A model generated the notes under the pieces. It saw only the letters and a program-made list of their open reading frames with translations, did no database searches and was not told the DNA's origin. Shown piece by piece: positions 1 to 9,437 of a stretch of DNA of 64,000 nt (its first letter is position 1; each line of letters opens with the position of its first letter). Position numbers and translations under genes: made by a program. The DNA is from G965227875 sp965227875 (GTDB lineage Bacteria; Pseudomonadota; Alphaproteobacteria; Rhizobiales; JAJFHC01): assembly GCA_965227875.1 (NCBI GenBank), contig OZ245783.1, positions 186,001-250,000 of the forward strand, read 5' to 3'.

Positions 1-1124
1 ACGGTGACCCGAAGCGTCACTTCCTCACCCTTGCGCAGGATCACGACGTCGACCGTCTTGCCCGGTCCCGTGTCGGCCACGATCCGCGGAAGCATCCGCA
101 TTTCGGGCACGTCCCTGCCGTCGAACTTCAGGATGATATCGCCTGCCTTGATCCCGGCCGGTTCCGCAGGACCGCCCTTCGTCACGTCGGCGACAAGGGC
201 ACCCTTCTTGGAATCGAGACCGAGGCTCTCCGCAATCTCGTCGGTGACCGTCTGGATCCGGACACCGAGCCATCCGCGACGCGTCTCGCCGAAACGCTGC
301 AGCTGGTCGACCACCGGCTCCGCCGTGGCGGACGGCACCGAAAAGCCGATCCCGATCGAACCGCCCGACGGCGAGATGATCGCCGTGTTCACCCCGATCA
401 CCTCTCCTGCCATGTTGAAGAGCGGACCCCCGGAGTTGCCCCGGTTGATGGCCGCATCGGTCTGGATAAAGTCGTCATAGGGGCCGGAATTGATGTCGCG
501 GTTGCGCGCCGACACGATGCCGAGAGTCACGCTGCCGCCCAGCCCGAACGGATTGCCGATCGCCATGACCCAGTCGCCGACACGGATCGCGTTCGAGTCG
601 CCGAACTTGACCGCCTGGAGCGGCTTGTCCGGGTTCACCTTGAGCACCGCGATGTCGATCTTGGGGTCACGCCCGATGACTTCCGCCGTCAGCTTGCTGC
701 CGTCGGTGAAATTGGCTTCGATCTCGTCGGCATCCGCGATGACGTGATTGTTGGTCACGATGATCCCCGAGGGATCGATCACGAATCCCGATCCGAGCGA
801 CTGCACCTTGCGCGGCCGCTGCGGCTGGTTCCCGCGCTGCTGGCGCTCGAGAAACTCCTCGAAGAATTCCTGGAACGGAGACCCGGGCGGCAGGTTGGGA
901 AGCGGAACGGTCTTGTTGCCTGCGACGTTCTGCGCCGTGGAGATGTTCACGACCGCTCCGGAAAGCCTTTCGGCAAGGTCTGCGACGGAGGCCGGGCCTT
1001 CCGCTCTCGCCTGCCCGGCGAGGCCGGCAAGCAGGGCAAGCCCCAGAAGCCACGCCAGCAAAGATGCGCCCCGGAACGGCGCGGCTTGTGCCCTGGATGT
1101 GTGAGTCCTAACTGATCTGGCCAT
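1..1124 (-). CDS. degP: Do-family periplasmic serine protease (DegP/DegQ-like), 3' end outside window
   Basis: This is a trypsin-like periplasmic protease and chaperone of the HtrA/Do family. The start is an ATG preceded by AAAGGAG about 7 bases upstream. The first ~45 residues form a basic then hydrophobic signal peptide ending near GQARAEG. The catalytic triad is visible: His in TNNHVI, Asp in KIDIAVL and Ser in RGNSGGP. A first PDZ domain follows (GWLGVRIQTV onwards, with GDIILKFDGR), and the window edge cuts inside or just after it, so any second PDZ domain is not visible. It lies downstream of hflK-hflC-DUF2065 on the same strand, a common alphaproteobacterial arrangement for envelope proteolysis. 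DegP, DegQ and MucD cannot be told apart without the missing part. Confidence 0.93.
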   Translation of the reverse strand, partial: MARSVRTHTSRAQAAPFRGASLLAWLLGLALLAGLAGQARAEGPASVADLAERLSGAVVNISTAQNVAGNKTVPLPNLPPGSPFQEFFEEFLERQQRGNQPQRPRKVQSLGSGFVIDPSGIIVTNNHVIADADEIEANFTDGSKLTAEVIGRDPKIDIAVLKVNPDKPLQAVKFGDSNAIRVGDWVMAIGNPFGLGGSVTLGIVSARNRDINSGPYDDFIQTDAAINRGNSGGPLFNMAGEVIGVNTAIISPSGGSIGIGFSVPSATAEPVVDQLQRFGETRRGWLGVRIQTVTDEIAESLGLDSKKGALVADVTKGGPAEPAGIKAGDIILKFDGRDVPEMRMLPRIVADTGPGKTVDVVILRKGEEVTLRVT

Positions 1125-1257
1125 CAAGACCTTTCTCCTTTCGATCGTCCCGCGCTTCCGCTGAAACGCCGGACCCGGATACGCCCCTGCATTCACATTG
1201 CCCGGCCATTATGGGCAATTCGCGGCTCACGGAAACTGAGATTGCCGTGATGCGGCC

Positions 1258-1443
1258 TCAGCCCCGGACGAACCACACGAACAGAACTCCAAGCCCGACC
1301 GACACGACGCCGGCGAGGCGCAGCGTCTGGTCGGGCATGGTCTGAAGCTGCGCCATCAGCGACTTCATCGCGGACGGCGCAGCTGAATAGATCACGCCCT
1401 CGATGACGAGGACGAGGCCGAGACCGACCAGCAGGTCGCTCAT
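1258..1443 (-). CDS. DUF2065 (YjeT-like) small membrane protein
   Basis: The 61-residue protein has two hydrophobic helices, one at the N-terminus (LLVGLGLVLVIEGVIY) and one at the C-terminus (VVSVGLGVLFVWFV), joined by a short polar loop. Size, layout and position directly after hflC match the DUF2065/YjeT family, whose function is unknown. Its start overlaps the hflC stop by 4 bases, so it is probably translationally coupled to hflC. A role with the HflKC/FtsH complex is inferred only from conserved neighbourhood. Confidence 0.85.
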   Translation of the reverse strand: MSDLLVGLGLVLVIEGVIYSAAPSAMKSLMAQLQTMPDQTLRLAGVVSVGLGVLFVWFVRG

Positions 1444-2333
1444 TGCACCGCGGTCTGTCCGCCCTCCTTGCCGGCAGAACCCCGGAAGAAGCGGAAGAAC
1501 TCGCTGTCCGGCGTCAGCACCAGGGTGGTGTCGCCGCCTTCGAGGCTCTTCTCATAGGCCTGCATGGACCGATAGAACTTGAAGAAGTCCGGGTCGCGCC
1601 CGTAGGCGTCCGCGAAAATCTGATTGCGTTCGGAGTCGCCCTCACCACGGAGTTTCTCCGCATCGCGGGTCGCCTCGGCCTTGAGAACCGTGACTTCGCG
1701 GTCGGCGCGGGACCGGATGCGCTGCGACTGTTCCTGCCCCTGGGCGCGGAACTCGGAGGCCTCGCGCTGACGTTCCGTCTGCATCCTGCGGTAGATCGCC
1801 TCGGAGTTTGCCTGGGGAAGGTCTGCGCGGCGGATCTTCACGTCGACGATCTCGATGCCGAACTTCGCGGCCTCGGCGTTCATCTGCGTGGCGATCTTGT
1901 TCATGAGGTCCGAACGGCTGTCGCGAACGACGGCCTCGAAGCTCGACTCACCAAGCACGCGGCGGGTACTGGAGTTGAGGACCGTGGCCAGCCGCGACCG
2001 TGCGACCTGCTCGTTGCCCACCGACTGGTAGAAGCGGAGCGGATCAGAGATCTTGAACCGTGCGAAGGCATCCACGACGAGACGTTTCTGGTCCGATGCG
2101 ATGACCTCCTGGACCGGCGAATCCAGGTCGAGGATACGCTTGTCCATGTAGCTCACGTCCTGGATGAACGGAATCTTGAAGTAGAGACCGGCCTCCTTCA
2201 GCACCCGCTTGGGATCACCGAACTGGAAGACGATGGCCTGCTGTGTCTGGTGAACGGTGAAGGCCGCGCCAATCGCCGCGAGGCCCACAATACCGGCGAC
2301 CACCAGCACGATGATCATGAGGGATTTTTTCAT
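1440..2333 (-). CDS. hflC: HflC, SPFH-domain modulator of FtsH protease
   Basis: HflC forms a complex with HflK that surrounds and modulates the membrane AAA protease FtsH. The 297-residue protein starts with one N-terminal transmembrane helix (about residues 5-25). An SPFH/band-7 domain follows, with the family pattern QTQQAIVFQFGDPKRV and a KIPFIQDV segment. A charged helical region rich in Arg, Glu and Gln comes next (about 190-250). The C-terminal part contains FFKFYRSMQAYEKSL, typical of HflC. The start abuts the hflK stop and the stop overlaps the DUF2065 start, so all three genes look co-transcribed. Length is normal for the family. Confidence 0.95.
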   Translation of the reverse strand: MKKSLMIIVLVVAGIVGLAAIGAAFTVHQTQQAIVFQFGDPKRVLKEAGLYFKIPFIQDVSYMDKRILDLDSPVQEVIASDQKRLVVDAFARFKISDPLRFYQSVGNEQVARSRLATVLNSSTRRVLGESSFEAVVRDSRSDLMNKIATQMNAEAAKFGIEIVDVKIRRADLPQANSEAIYRRMQTERQREASEFRAQGQEQSQRIRSRADREVTVLKAEATRDAEKLRGEGDSERNQIFADAYGRDPDFFKFYRSMQAYEKSLEGGDTTLVLTPDSEFFRFFRGSAGKEGGQTAVQ

Positions 2334-3466
2334 TACTGCGATCCCCGCCTGTTGAGTTCGTTCAGCGGAAGGTAGGGCACGACGCCCTGGCCGCCCTCAG
2401 CCTTGTTGTCGATGATGACCTTGTTCTTGCCGTCGAACACGCGCTCCATGGTCTCCAGGAACATGCGTTCCCGCGTCACGTCCGGCGCCTTGGCATATTG
2501 CTCGTAGATCGACAGGAAGCGTGCGGCCTGACCCTGGGCTTCCGCGATGGTCTGCTGCTTGTAGGCTTCCGCGGCCTGGATGATGCGGGCTGCATCGCCT
2601 CGGGCTTCCGGGATGACCTTGTTGGAGTAGGCTTCCGCCTCGTTGCGCAGGCGCTCCTGGTCGGCCTTGGCCGCCTGGACGTCACGGAAGGAGTCGATCA
2701 CCTGGGCCGGCGGGTCGACCTTCTGCAACTGGACCTGCGTGATCTGGATGCCCGACTTGTACTGGTCGAGCGCTTGCTGCATCAGTTCCTGCACGGCCGT
2801 TTCGGTCTTCTGACGGGCGCCGGTGAGGATCGGCTGAATGTCGCTTTCGCCGACCACTTCACGCATGGCGCTTTCCGCAACCGCTTTCACGGTGCCTTCC
2901 GGGTTCTGGATGTTGAACAGGAACTCGCCGGCATTCTTGATGACCCAGAACACGGAGAAGTCGACGTCGACGATGTTCTCGTCGCCCGTGAGCATCAGGC
3001 TTTCTTCCGGGACGTCGCGCGCGACCGTGGGCCGGCGCAGACGGGTGTCGTCACCGCTCGTCCGCATGCCGATGTCCACGCGGTTGACGCGGGTCACCTT
3101 GGGCGTCTGTACGGACTCGATGGGATAGGGAAGGTGGTAGTTCAGACCGGGTTGCGTCAGGCCGGTGAACTTGCCGAAGCGCGTCACCACGCCCTGCTCG
3201 TCGGTGAGCACGCGGTAGAAACCGCTCAGCAGCCAGATGACGATAAGCACGAGGATGGCGATCGCCAACCCGGTGCCGCCCAGCGAGCCGCCCGGCATGA
3301 TGTTGCGCAGCCTGTCCTGGCCGCGTTTCAGGATTTCCTCGAGATCTGGGGGCGTCTGCCCGCCTGAAGGACCACGCTGGCCCCAGGGGCCGCGATTGCC
3401 GCCACCGCCGTTGCCGCCGCCTCCCTGCCAGCCGCCACCGCCGCCGCTCTGATTGCTCCAAGGCAT
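2333..3466 (-). CDS. hflK: HflK, SPFH-domain modulator of FtsH protease
   Basis: HflK is the partner of HflC in the FtsH-regulating membrane complex. The 377-residue protein opens with a Gly/Asn/Trp-rich cytoplasmic tail (about residues 5-38), as in other HflK proteins. A transmembrane helix follows near 67-85 (LAIAILVLIVIWLLSGFYRV), then the band-7 domain and a long charged coiled region (residues ~265-330, rich in QAAEAYKQQTIAEAQG-type heptads). It is the first gene of the hflK-hflC-DUF2065 unit. In many alphaproteobacteria folA lies immediately upstream; here folA is about 13.7 kb away. Confidence 0.95.
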   Translation of the reverse strand: MPWSNQSGGGGGWQGGGGNGGGGNRGPWGQRGPSGGQTPPDLEEILKRGQDRLRNIMPGGSLGGTGLAIAILVLIVIWLLSGFYRVLTDEQGVVTRFGKFTGLTQPGLNYHLPYPIESVQTPKVTRVNRVDIGMRTSGDDTRLRRPTVARDVPEESLMLTGDENIVDVDFSVFWVIKNAGEFLFNIQNPEGTVKAVAESAMREVVGESDIQPILTGARQKTETAVQELMQQALDQYKSGIQITQVQLQKVDPPAQVIDSFRDVQAAKADQERLRNEAEAYSNKVIPEARGDAARIIQAAEAYKQQTIAEAQGQAARFLSIYEQYAKAPDVTRERMFLETMERVFDGKNKVIIDNKAEGGQGVVPYLPLNELNRRGSQ

Positions 3467-3971
3467 CGTTGTCCGAACCTTTCCTAGTTGACTGGATATG
3501 TGCGGGCCATCCCTTTCCGGCGCGCACGGGCCGGGTCGCGATTCGAGCGCATCCCGGCAAAAATTTCACATGGGATATAGACCACTCCATGGCCACAGGC
3601 AACGCGTGCAGACCGGTATGGCAAATCCAACCCTCGCTGTAGCGTCAGATGGCGCTGTACCGGCATCTAATCAAGACAAATGCGACAGAATATTGGGACA
3701 TCGCGCGCGGATCACGGACCGCTATACAAATGGGCGCCCAAAGCGAAGTTCAGGCGAGCCGCACAACCCGCATCCGGATCAATCCGACTGTATCACCGCC
3801 TGGAATAGTCAGTTCCATGTAGTTCTCCCCATGATCAGTATCCTTTATGCAACAGAAATCGCCAAAACAGCCGCCCGTACTCCAAGCCGAGTTGACATAC
3901 TTCTGTTTCAGAAGAAGGGTTTCATAATTCTGATTCTGTTTTTTCCATCAACTTCAAGCTGGGGAAGTCAA
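3467..3971. other. Divergent intergenic region, hflK / outer-membrane barrel gene
   Basis: About 500 bases separate the hflK start from the barrel-protein start, so promoters for both should lie here. The frame of the barrel protein stays open upstream as far as position 3498, but the upstream part reads as low-complexity non-protein sequence and the barrel gene has a good ribosome-binding site at its own ATG. I see no RNA gene or clear repeat. The part nearest the barrel gene is noticeably more AT-rich than the surroundings. Confidence 0.5.
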
Positions 3972-4697
3972 ATGCGACATAAGAATATGTATAGACAAGC
4001 GTCAGTACTCGTCATCAGTGCATTCATGGCCACAGCCGCCGGTACGGGCAGGACATTCGCCGACAACTTCATTCAGAGCGGCTTTTTCGCAGGCCTTTCG
4101 GTGGGCGCAGGCGTCTTTCTGATTGAAGCGGATTCGGTCGATGCCGGAACGGGCGATACGACAGACGTAAACGGCGCCGGAGGCGAAGGCGTGCTTGCTG
4201 ACATTTTTGTCGGGTACGATCACATCACCCCGTCAGGGTTCCTCGTTGGCGCCCAGATCGAAGGGACGTTGAGCGACATTGATCAGAGGGGGCGGTCTTT
4301 CGACGGTGCCACCGGCGCCGTCACCAAGTCAACGCTCGGCCCCGACGAGCAGCTTTCGCTTCTTGCCAGGCTCGGCGGATTCATCAACGAGTCGACGGCT
4401 GTCTACGGAATTCTGGGTTACACCCACGCTGCATTCGATCTGAATTTCACGACCACGGGAACGAGCACAACCGGTGGCGTGAAGGACTTCAATTCCGACG
4501 GCATCACCATTGGCGGTGGCGTGGAAACCGCAGTCGCGGAGAACACGTCCATCCGCTTCGAGTACCGGTTCACGGAATTCGACAGCACGAAATTCACCGA
4601 TCCCGCGACGGGCGACACCGTACGGTATGATCCGTCCCAGCACATCGCGCGGTTTGCCGTGGTTTTCCGTCCGACAGGTCTGTTCGGCGGCAACTGA
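3972..4697 (+). CDS. Outer-membrane beta-barrel protein (Omp25/RopB-like)
   Basis: The 241-residue protein has an N-terminal signal peptide (MRHKNMYRQASVLVISAF, likely cleaved near TFADN). Alternating strand-like segments typical of an eight-stranded outer-membrane barrel follow: GFFAGLSVGAGVF, GFLVGAQIEGTL, SLLARLGGFIN, TAVYGILGYTHAAF, TSIRFEYRFTEF, ending in HIARFAVVFRPTG. The start is chosen at the ATG following GGGGAAGTCA. Such proteins are structural or adhesin-like surface proteins in alphaproteobacteria. It is a single gene closed by a strong terminator. The fold call is firm, but the specific function is not identifiable. Confidence 0.82.
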   Translation: MRHKNMYRQASVLVISAFMATAAGTGRTFADNFIQSGFFAGLSVGAGVFLIEADSVDAGTGDTTDVNGAGGEGVLADIFVGYDHITPSGFLVGAQIEGTLSDIDQRGRSFDGATGAVTKSTLGPDEQLSLLARLGGFINESTAVYGILGYTHAAFDLNFTTTGTSTTGGVKDFNSDGITIGGGVETAVAENTSIRFEYRFTEFDSTKFTDPATGDTVRYDPSQHIARFAVVFRPTGLFGGN

Positions 4698-4728
4698 ACC
4701 TACCGCCCGCCCCCTAGCCCCGCAACGA

Positions 4729-4758
4729 AAACGGCCGGTCCCCATGGACCGGCCGTTT
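4729..4758. terminator. Bidirectional intrinsic terminator
   Basis: A perfect 13-bp inverted repeat (AAACGGCCGGTCC / GGACCGGCCGTTT) surrounds a CCAT loop. It lies between the convergent barrel-protein gene and fghA, with A-rich sequence on one side and T-rich on the other, so it can stop transcription from both directions. Confidence 0.85.
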
Positions 4759-4801
4759 CTGTCTTGTCACCGCCGGGAAAACGGTCCGGCGACTGTCGCA
4801 G

Positions 4802-5644
4802 TCACGTCAGCGCCGCAGCGTGGTGAGCGACGTGGTCGCCCATGAACGTGGCGATGAAGTAATAGCTGTGGTCGTAACCCGGCTGCCGTCTCAAGGTGAG
4901 CGGATGATCATTGGCCGCGCAGGCCTGCTCCAGCAGTTCGGGCTTCAACTGTTCGGCCAGGAACCCGTCGGCAACGCCCTGGTCGACCAGGAGCGGCAGC
5001 TTCTCCTGCGCGCGTGAAACCAGGTCGCAGGCATCGTAGTCCCGCCAGGCTTCGCGGTCGGGTCCGAGATAGCCGCCGAGTGCCTTTTCCCCCCACGGAC
5101 AGTTCATCGGCGAACAGATCGGTGCGAAGGCCGAGACCGAGCGGAACCGCCCCGGGTTCTTCAGCGCGATGGTGAGGGCTCCGTGCCCGCCCATGGAATG
5201 GCCGAAGATCGAGGCCCTTTCGCCGTCGACGGGGAAGCTCTCCGCGACGAGTGCCGGCAGTTCGTCCACGATATAGTCGTACATCCGGTAGTGCGCCGAC
5301 CATGGCTCCTGCGTCGCGTTGACGTAGAAGCCGGCCCCCAGGCCGAAATCATAGGCGCCTTCAGGATCGTCGGGCACGCCGTCGCCCCTCGGAGAGGTGT
5401 CGGGCGCCACGACCGCCACGCCGTGCTCGGCGGCGTAACGCTGTGCCCCGGCCTTGGTGACGAAGTTCTCGTCCGTGCAGGTCAGGCCCGAAAGCCAGTA
5501 CAGCACCGGAACGGTCTTCTCTTTTGCCTCCTCGGGCAGAAAGATCGAGAACGTCATGCGGCACCCCGTCGCCGCGGAGTCATGTCGCCACTGTTCCTGG
5601 CTTCCGCCGAAGCAGAGCGCGGCCGATACCTTTTCGAGCGCCAT
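4802..5644 (-). CDS. fghA: S-formylglutathione hydrolase
   Basis: It hydrolyses S-formylglutathione to formate and glutathione, the last step of glutathione-dependent formaldehyde detoxification. The 280-residue alpha/beta-hydrolase carries the nucleophile elbow GHSMGG (Ser150) and a catalytic His in YDHSYYF (His259). It also has the esterase D family segments YWLSGLTCTDENF and PDTSPRG, and its length is normal. The start is 5 bases after the adhC stop, so the two enzymes of the pathway are co-transcribed in reaction order. Confidence 0.95.
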   Translation of the reverse strand: MALEKVSAALCFGGSQEQWRHDSAATGCRMTFSIFLPEEAKEKTVPVLYWLSGLTCTDENFVTKAGAQRYAAEHGVAVVAPDTSPRGDGVPDDPEGAYDFGLGAGFYVNATQEPWSAHYRMYDYIVDELPALVAESFPVDGERASIFGHSMGGHGALTIALKNPGRFRSVSAFAPICSPMNCPWGEKALGGYLGPDREAWRDYDACDLVSRAQEKLPLLVDQGVADGFLAEQLKPELLEQACAANDHPLTLRRQPGYDHSYYFIATFMGDHVAHHAAALT

Positions 5645-5649
5645 GCCGG

Positions 5650-6759
5650 TCAGTACACCACGACGGAGCGGATGCTCTTGCCCTCGTGCATGAGATCGAA
5701 GGCCGAGTTGATCTCATCAAGCGGCATGGTGTGGGTGATCAGGTCGTCGATATTGATCTTGCCGTCCATGTAGAGGTCGACGATCTTCGGCACGTCGGTG
5801 CGCCCGCGTGCGCCGCCGAAGGCCGTCCCCCGCCACACACGTCCGGTCACGAGTTGGAACGGACGTGTGGAGATTTCCTGGCCCGCCCCGGCCACGCCGA
5901 TGATGACCGATTCACCCCAACCCTTGTGGCAGCACTCCAGCGCCATGCGCATGGTGTTGACGTTGCCGATGCACTCGAAGCTGTAGTCGGCGCCACCGCC
6001 GGTCAGCTCCACGATATGACCGACGACATCGCCGTCGATCTCCTTGGGATTGACGAAATGGGTCATGCCGAACTGTTTGCCGAGCGCTTCGCGGTCGGGG
6101 TTGATGTCGACGCCGACAATCATGTTGGCGCCCACGAGTTTCGCACCCTGTATGACGTTGAGGCCGATACCGCCGAGACCGAAGACGACGACATTGGACC
6201 CGGGTTCGACCTTCGCGGTGTTGACCACCGCGCCGACGCCGGTCGTCACGCCGCAGCCGATGTAGCAGATCTTGTCGAACGGCGCGTCCTTGCGCACCTT
6301 CGCCAGCGCGATTTCGGGCAGCACCGTGTAGTTGGCGAAGGTCGAGCAGCCCATGTAATGCAGCAGCTTCTCGCCCTTGTAGCTGAACCGGCTGGTGCCG
6401 TCCGGCATCAGGCCCTGGCCCTGGGTCACGCGGATCTTCTGGCAGAGATTGGTCTTCGGGTTGAGGCAATACTCGCATTCGCGGCACTCGGGCGTGTAGA
6501 GCGGGATCACGTGATCGCCCACCTCGAGCGAGGACACGCCCGGCCCCGTCTCGACCACGACACCGGCGCCTTCATGGCCGAGGATCGTCGGGAACGCGCC
6601 TTCGGGGTCTTCGCCGGACAGTGTGAAGGCGTCCGTGTGGCAGATGCCCGTCGCCTTGACCTCGACGAGCACCTCGCCTTCCTTCGGCCCTTCGAGTTGT
6701 ACCGTTTCGATCTCGAGCGGTTTGCCCGCCCCGAATGCCACCGCCGCGCGAACGTCCAT
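5650..6759 (-). CDS. adhC: S-(hydroxymethyl)glutathione dehydrogenase / class III alcohol dehydrogenase
   Basis: This zinc- and NAD-dependent enzyme oxidises S-hydroxymethylglutathione to S-formylglutathione and can reduce S-nitrosoglutathione. The 369-residue protein shows catalytic zinc ligands in GICHTDAFTL and LGHEGAGVV, the structural-zinc cysteines in PECRECEYCLNPKTNLC, and the Rossmann motif VFGLGGIGLNVIQGA. It is full length. It forms a two-gene unit with the S-formylglutathione hydrolase gene. About 4 kb away lies a cyclase carrying a GFA-type domain, the fold named after glutathione-dependent formaldehyde activation; a functional link is possible but unproven. Confidence 0.96.
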   Translation of the reverse strand: MDVRAAVAFGAGKPLEIETVQLEGPKEGEVLVEVKATGICHTDAFTLSGEDPEGAFPTILGHEGAGVVVETGPGVSSLEVGDHVIPLYTPECRECEYCLNPKTNLCQKIRVTQGQGLMPDGTSRFSYKGEKLLHYMGCSTFANYTVLPEIALAKVRKDAPFDKICYIGCGVTTGVGAVVNTAKVEPGSNVVVFGLGGIGLNVIQGAKLVGANMIVGVDINPDREALGKQFGMTHFVNPKEIDGDVVGHIVELTGGGADYSFECIGNVNTMRMALECCHKGWGESVIIGVAGAGQEISTRPFQLVTGRVWRGTAFGGARGRTDVPKIVDLYMDGKINIDDLITHTMPLDEINSAFDLMHEGKSIRSVVVY

Positions 6760-6848
6760 GCGTCTCTCCCTGAAATGTGTCAGCTCTCGTGGCGCGATAT
6801 TGGCAGCCCGGTCCGGTCAGTTCAACCCGACACCGGGGCGAAGTTTTT

Positions 6849-8012
6849 TCATCGCAGAGCGTTTTCCAGGTCGGCGATGAGATCGTCGAGATCCTCCACG
6901 CCCACGGAGAGCCGAACCAGCCCGTCGTCGATGCCGAGCTCGGCACGGATTTCGGCCGGGATCGAGGCATGAGTCATGATGGCAGGATGCTCGATCAGGC
7001 TCTCCACCCCGCCGAGGCTTTCGGCCAGGGAGAACAGTTCGCAGCGCTCAAGAAACCTCCGGGTCGGCTCGAGCCCCCCGTCGATGACGGCGGTCACCAT
7101 GCCCCCGAAACCGTTCATCTGCCGGGCGGCGAGCTCGTGTCCGGGGTGAGAGGCGAGGCCGGGATAATAGACCTTCGAGACCTTGTCATGGCCTTCGAGG
7201 TACCTGGCGATTTCCATCGCACTCGCGCAGTGGCGCTCCATGCGCAACGGCAGGGTCTTCAGCGCCCGCAGCACGAGGAACGAGTCGAACGGTCCGGTCA
7301 CGCCGCCGACCGCGTTCTGCAGGTAGGCCATGCGGTCCGCGAGATCGTCGAACGGGCTCTCGCCCGACACGACGGCAACCCCGAGCACCACGTCGGAATG
7401 CCCGTTGAGATACTTGGTCGCGGAATGCATCACGATGTCGAAACCGAAATCGAGCGGACGCTGCACCCATGGGCTGCAGAACGTGTTGTCGCAAACCGAG
7501 ATCAGGCCGTGCTTGCGGGCAAGCGTCGCGATCGCTTCCAGGTCGAACACCTTGAGCAGCGGGTTGGTCGGCGATTCGACCCAGATCATCCTGGTCTCCG
7601 GCCCAATGAGCGCTTCGACCGCATCGAGGTCGGAGAAGTCCGCAAAAGAGATCCTGTGGCCCGCGGAACGGGCGCGCACGTTCTCGAAGAGACGGTAGGT
7701 GCCGCCGTAGAGATCGTCGCCCGCGATGATATGGGAACCCGCATCGAGCAGCTCGAGAATGGTGCTCGTCGCGGCCAGTCCCGACCCGAACGCGAACCCG
7801 CGAACACCGTTCTCGAGATCTGCGATGCAGTCCTCCAGCGCCTGGCGCGTCGGGTTGGCCGAACGGCTGTACTCGTACCCCTTGTGGACGCCCGGGCTTT
7901 CCTGGACATATGTCGACGTCGCGTAGATCGGCGTCATTATCGCTCCGGTCGTGGGGTCGGGGGCCTGGCCGGCATGGATGGCGCGGGTGGAGAAACCCTG
8001 GCGGTTTTTCAT
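6849..8012 (-). CDS. Cystathionine gamma-lyase/synthase family PLP enzyme
   Basis: The 387-residue protein belongs to the Cys/Met-metabolism PLP family (trans-sulfuration enzymes). The PLP lysine lies in HSATKYLNGHSD. Other family marks are YEYSRSANPTR, FGSGLAATST and WVESPTNPLLKVFD. It sits 30 bases downstream of a cystathionine beta-synthase gene on the same strand, which favours cystathionine gamma-lyase: cystathionine to cysteine, 2-oxobutyrate and ammonia in reverse transsulfuration. A cystathionine gamma-synthase role (MetB) cannot be excluded by reading the sequence. Confidence 0.88.
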   Translation of the reverse strand: MKNRQGFSTRAIHAGQAPDPTTGAIMTPIYATSTYVQESPGVHKGYEYSRSANPTRQALEDCIADLENGVRGFAFGSGLAATSTILELLDAGSHIIAGDDLYGGTYRLFENVRARSAGHRISFADFSDLDAVEALIGPETRMIWVESPTNPLLKVFDLEAIATLARKHGLISVCDNTFCSPWVQRPLDFGFDIVMHSATKYLNGHSDVVLGVAVVSGESPFDDLADRMAYLQNAVGGVTGPFDSFLVLRALKTLPLRMERHCASAMEIARYLEGHDKVSKVYYPGLASHPGHELAARQMNGFGGMVTAVIDGGLEPTRRFLERCELFSLAESLGGVESLIEHPAIMTHASIPAEIRAELGIDDGLVRLSVGVEDLDDLIADLENALR

Positions 8013-8042
8013 GTTCGTATTTCCGTGAATGCGTGGGTGGGA

Positions 8043-9437
8043 TCAGGCGTTCTGCCGCGACAGACGCAAGTGGTTGAGCACGTCGATCTTGGTGACGAGC
8101 CCCTGGAAACGGACGTCGTGGATGATCGGCGCGACCATCCCGCGGTTGAGGATACCGAGCACGCTGTCGAGGCTCTCGGACGCATCGACGAGATTGAGGT
8201 CCGTCGTCATGACCTCTTCCGCCGTGCCTTCGAAACGCCCGTCCTGCTCGTAGACCTTGCGCAGGATATCCTCCTCGTCGAGAAGCCCGACGATCCGGTC
8301 GCCGTCGAGCACAGGAAGCTGGGAGATGTCGAACAGCTTCATCTGGCGGTAGGCCTGTTCGAGCGTGGCCGTCGGCTTGATGCTGATCGTGTGGCCCTCG
8401 GCATGCTTGCGCGAGATCAGGTCGCGCAGGTCGCCCTTGACCGGCAGGTCGATGAAGCCGTTATCGGCCATCCAGAAATCGTTGTACATCTTCGACAGGT
8501 ACTTGTTCCCGCTGTCGCAGACGAAGGTGACGATGGTCTTCGGTTCGGTCTGCGCACGCGCATGCCTGAGCGCCGCCGCGATGAGCGTGCCCGACGACGA
8601 GCCGGCCAGAATGCCTTCCTTCTCGAGCAGCAGCCGCGCGGTTGCCATGGCGTCGCCGTCGCTGACCGTATAGGCGTGGGTCACCCGCGACAGGTCGCAG
8701 ATCGGCGGCAGGAAATCCTCCCCGATCCCCTCGACCACCCAGGACCCCACGTCGGTGCTGATTTCGCCGGTCTCGACGTAATGCGCCAGGATCGAGCCCG
8801 CCGGATCCGCCAGAACCATGCCGGTCTCCGGGCGCGACCTGGCGAAATGATTCGAAAGCCCGGTGATCGTGCCGCCCGACCCCACGCCGCAGACGACGAA
8901 GTCCGCCTCGAGCCCGATCGAGCCGAGCTGTGCGGTGATTTCCGGCCCGGTCGTCTGTTCGTGGGCCAGCGGATTGGCCGGGTTGGCAAACTGGTTGATG
9001 TAGAAATAGCCGTTCTCGGCGGCCAGCCGCTCGGCCATGTCCTGGTAATACTCAGGGTGCCCCTTGCCCACGTCCGAACGGGTGTTGACCACCTCCGCCC
9101 CCATGGCGCGCAAATGGAAGATTTTCTCCTGCGCCATCTTGTCGGGCACGACGATGACCAGCCGGTAGCCCTTCTGTGCCGCGGTCAGCGCCAGTCCGAG
9201 ACCGGTATTGCCCGCCGTCGCCTCGATGATCGTTCCGCCCGGCTTGAGTTCGCCGGAGGCCTCCGCCGCCTCAATCATGGACCGCCCGATCCGGTCCTTG
9301 ATCGATCCGCCCGGGTTCTGGTTCTCCAGCTTGAGAAACAGCCGGCAAGGCCCCGTGTCGATGCGGGTGACCTCGTGCATGGGCGTATTGCCGATGGCAT
9401 CGAGCGCGGAATGATAGACCGGTGCGGGTGTCGTCAT
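8043..9437 (-). CDS. Cystathionine beta-synthase with C-terminal CBS pair
   Basis: The 464-residue PLP enzyme condenses serine and homocysteine to cystathionine. The catalytic domain shows the PLP lysine in NPGGSIKDRIG and the phosphate-binding ATAGNTGLGLAL. Other conserved segments are VPDKMAQEK and GSGGTITG. The last ~120 residues hold two CBS motifs (TLEQAYRQMKLFDISQLPVL and a second from VMTTDLNLVD), the Bateman module of this family. The frame is open upstream, but the ATG giving MTTPAPVYHS fits the known N-terminus and the upstream segment reads as non-coding. With the downstream gamma-lyase it forms a reverse transsulfuration unit. A cysteine-synthase-like activity is an alternative. 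Confidence 0.9.
   Translation of the reverse strand: MTTPAPVYHSALDAIGNTPMHEVTRIDTGPCRLFLKLENQNPGGSIKDRIGRSMIEAAEASGELKPGGTIIEATAGNTGLGLALTAAQKGYRLVIVVPDKMAQEKIFHLRAMGAEVVNTRSDVGKGHPEYYQDMAERLAAENGYFYINQFANPANPLAHEQTTGPEITAQLGSIGLEADFVVCGVGSGGTITGLSNHFARSRPETGMVLADPAGSILAHYVETGEISTDVGSWVVEGIGEDFLPPICDLSRVTHAYTVSDGDAMATARLLLEKEGILAGSSSGTLIAAALRHARAQTEPKTIVTFVCDSGNKYLSKMYNDFWMADNGFIDLPVKGDLRDLISRKHAEGHTISIKPTATLEQAYRQMKLFDISQLPVLDGDRIVGLLDEEDILRKVYEQDGRFEGTAEEVMTTDLNLVDASESLDSVLGILNRGMVAPIIHDVRFQGLVTKIDVLNHLRLSRQNA

Noticed and set aside
5524..6972. 482-codon plus-strand frame opposite fghA/adhC
   Set aside because: Antisense shadow with the same composition; the minus-strand genes carry clear catalytic motifs.
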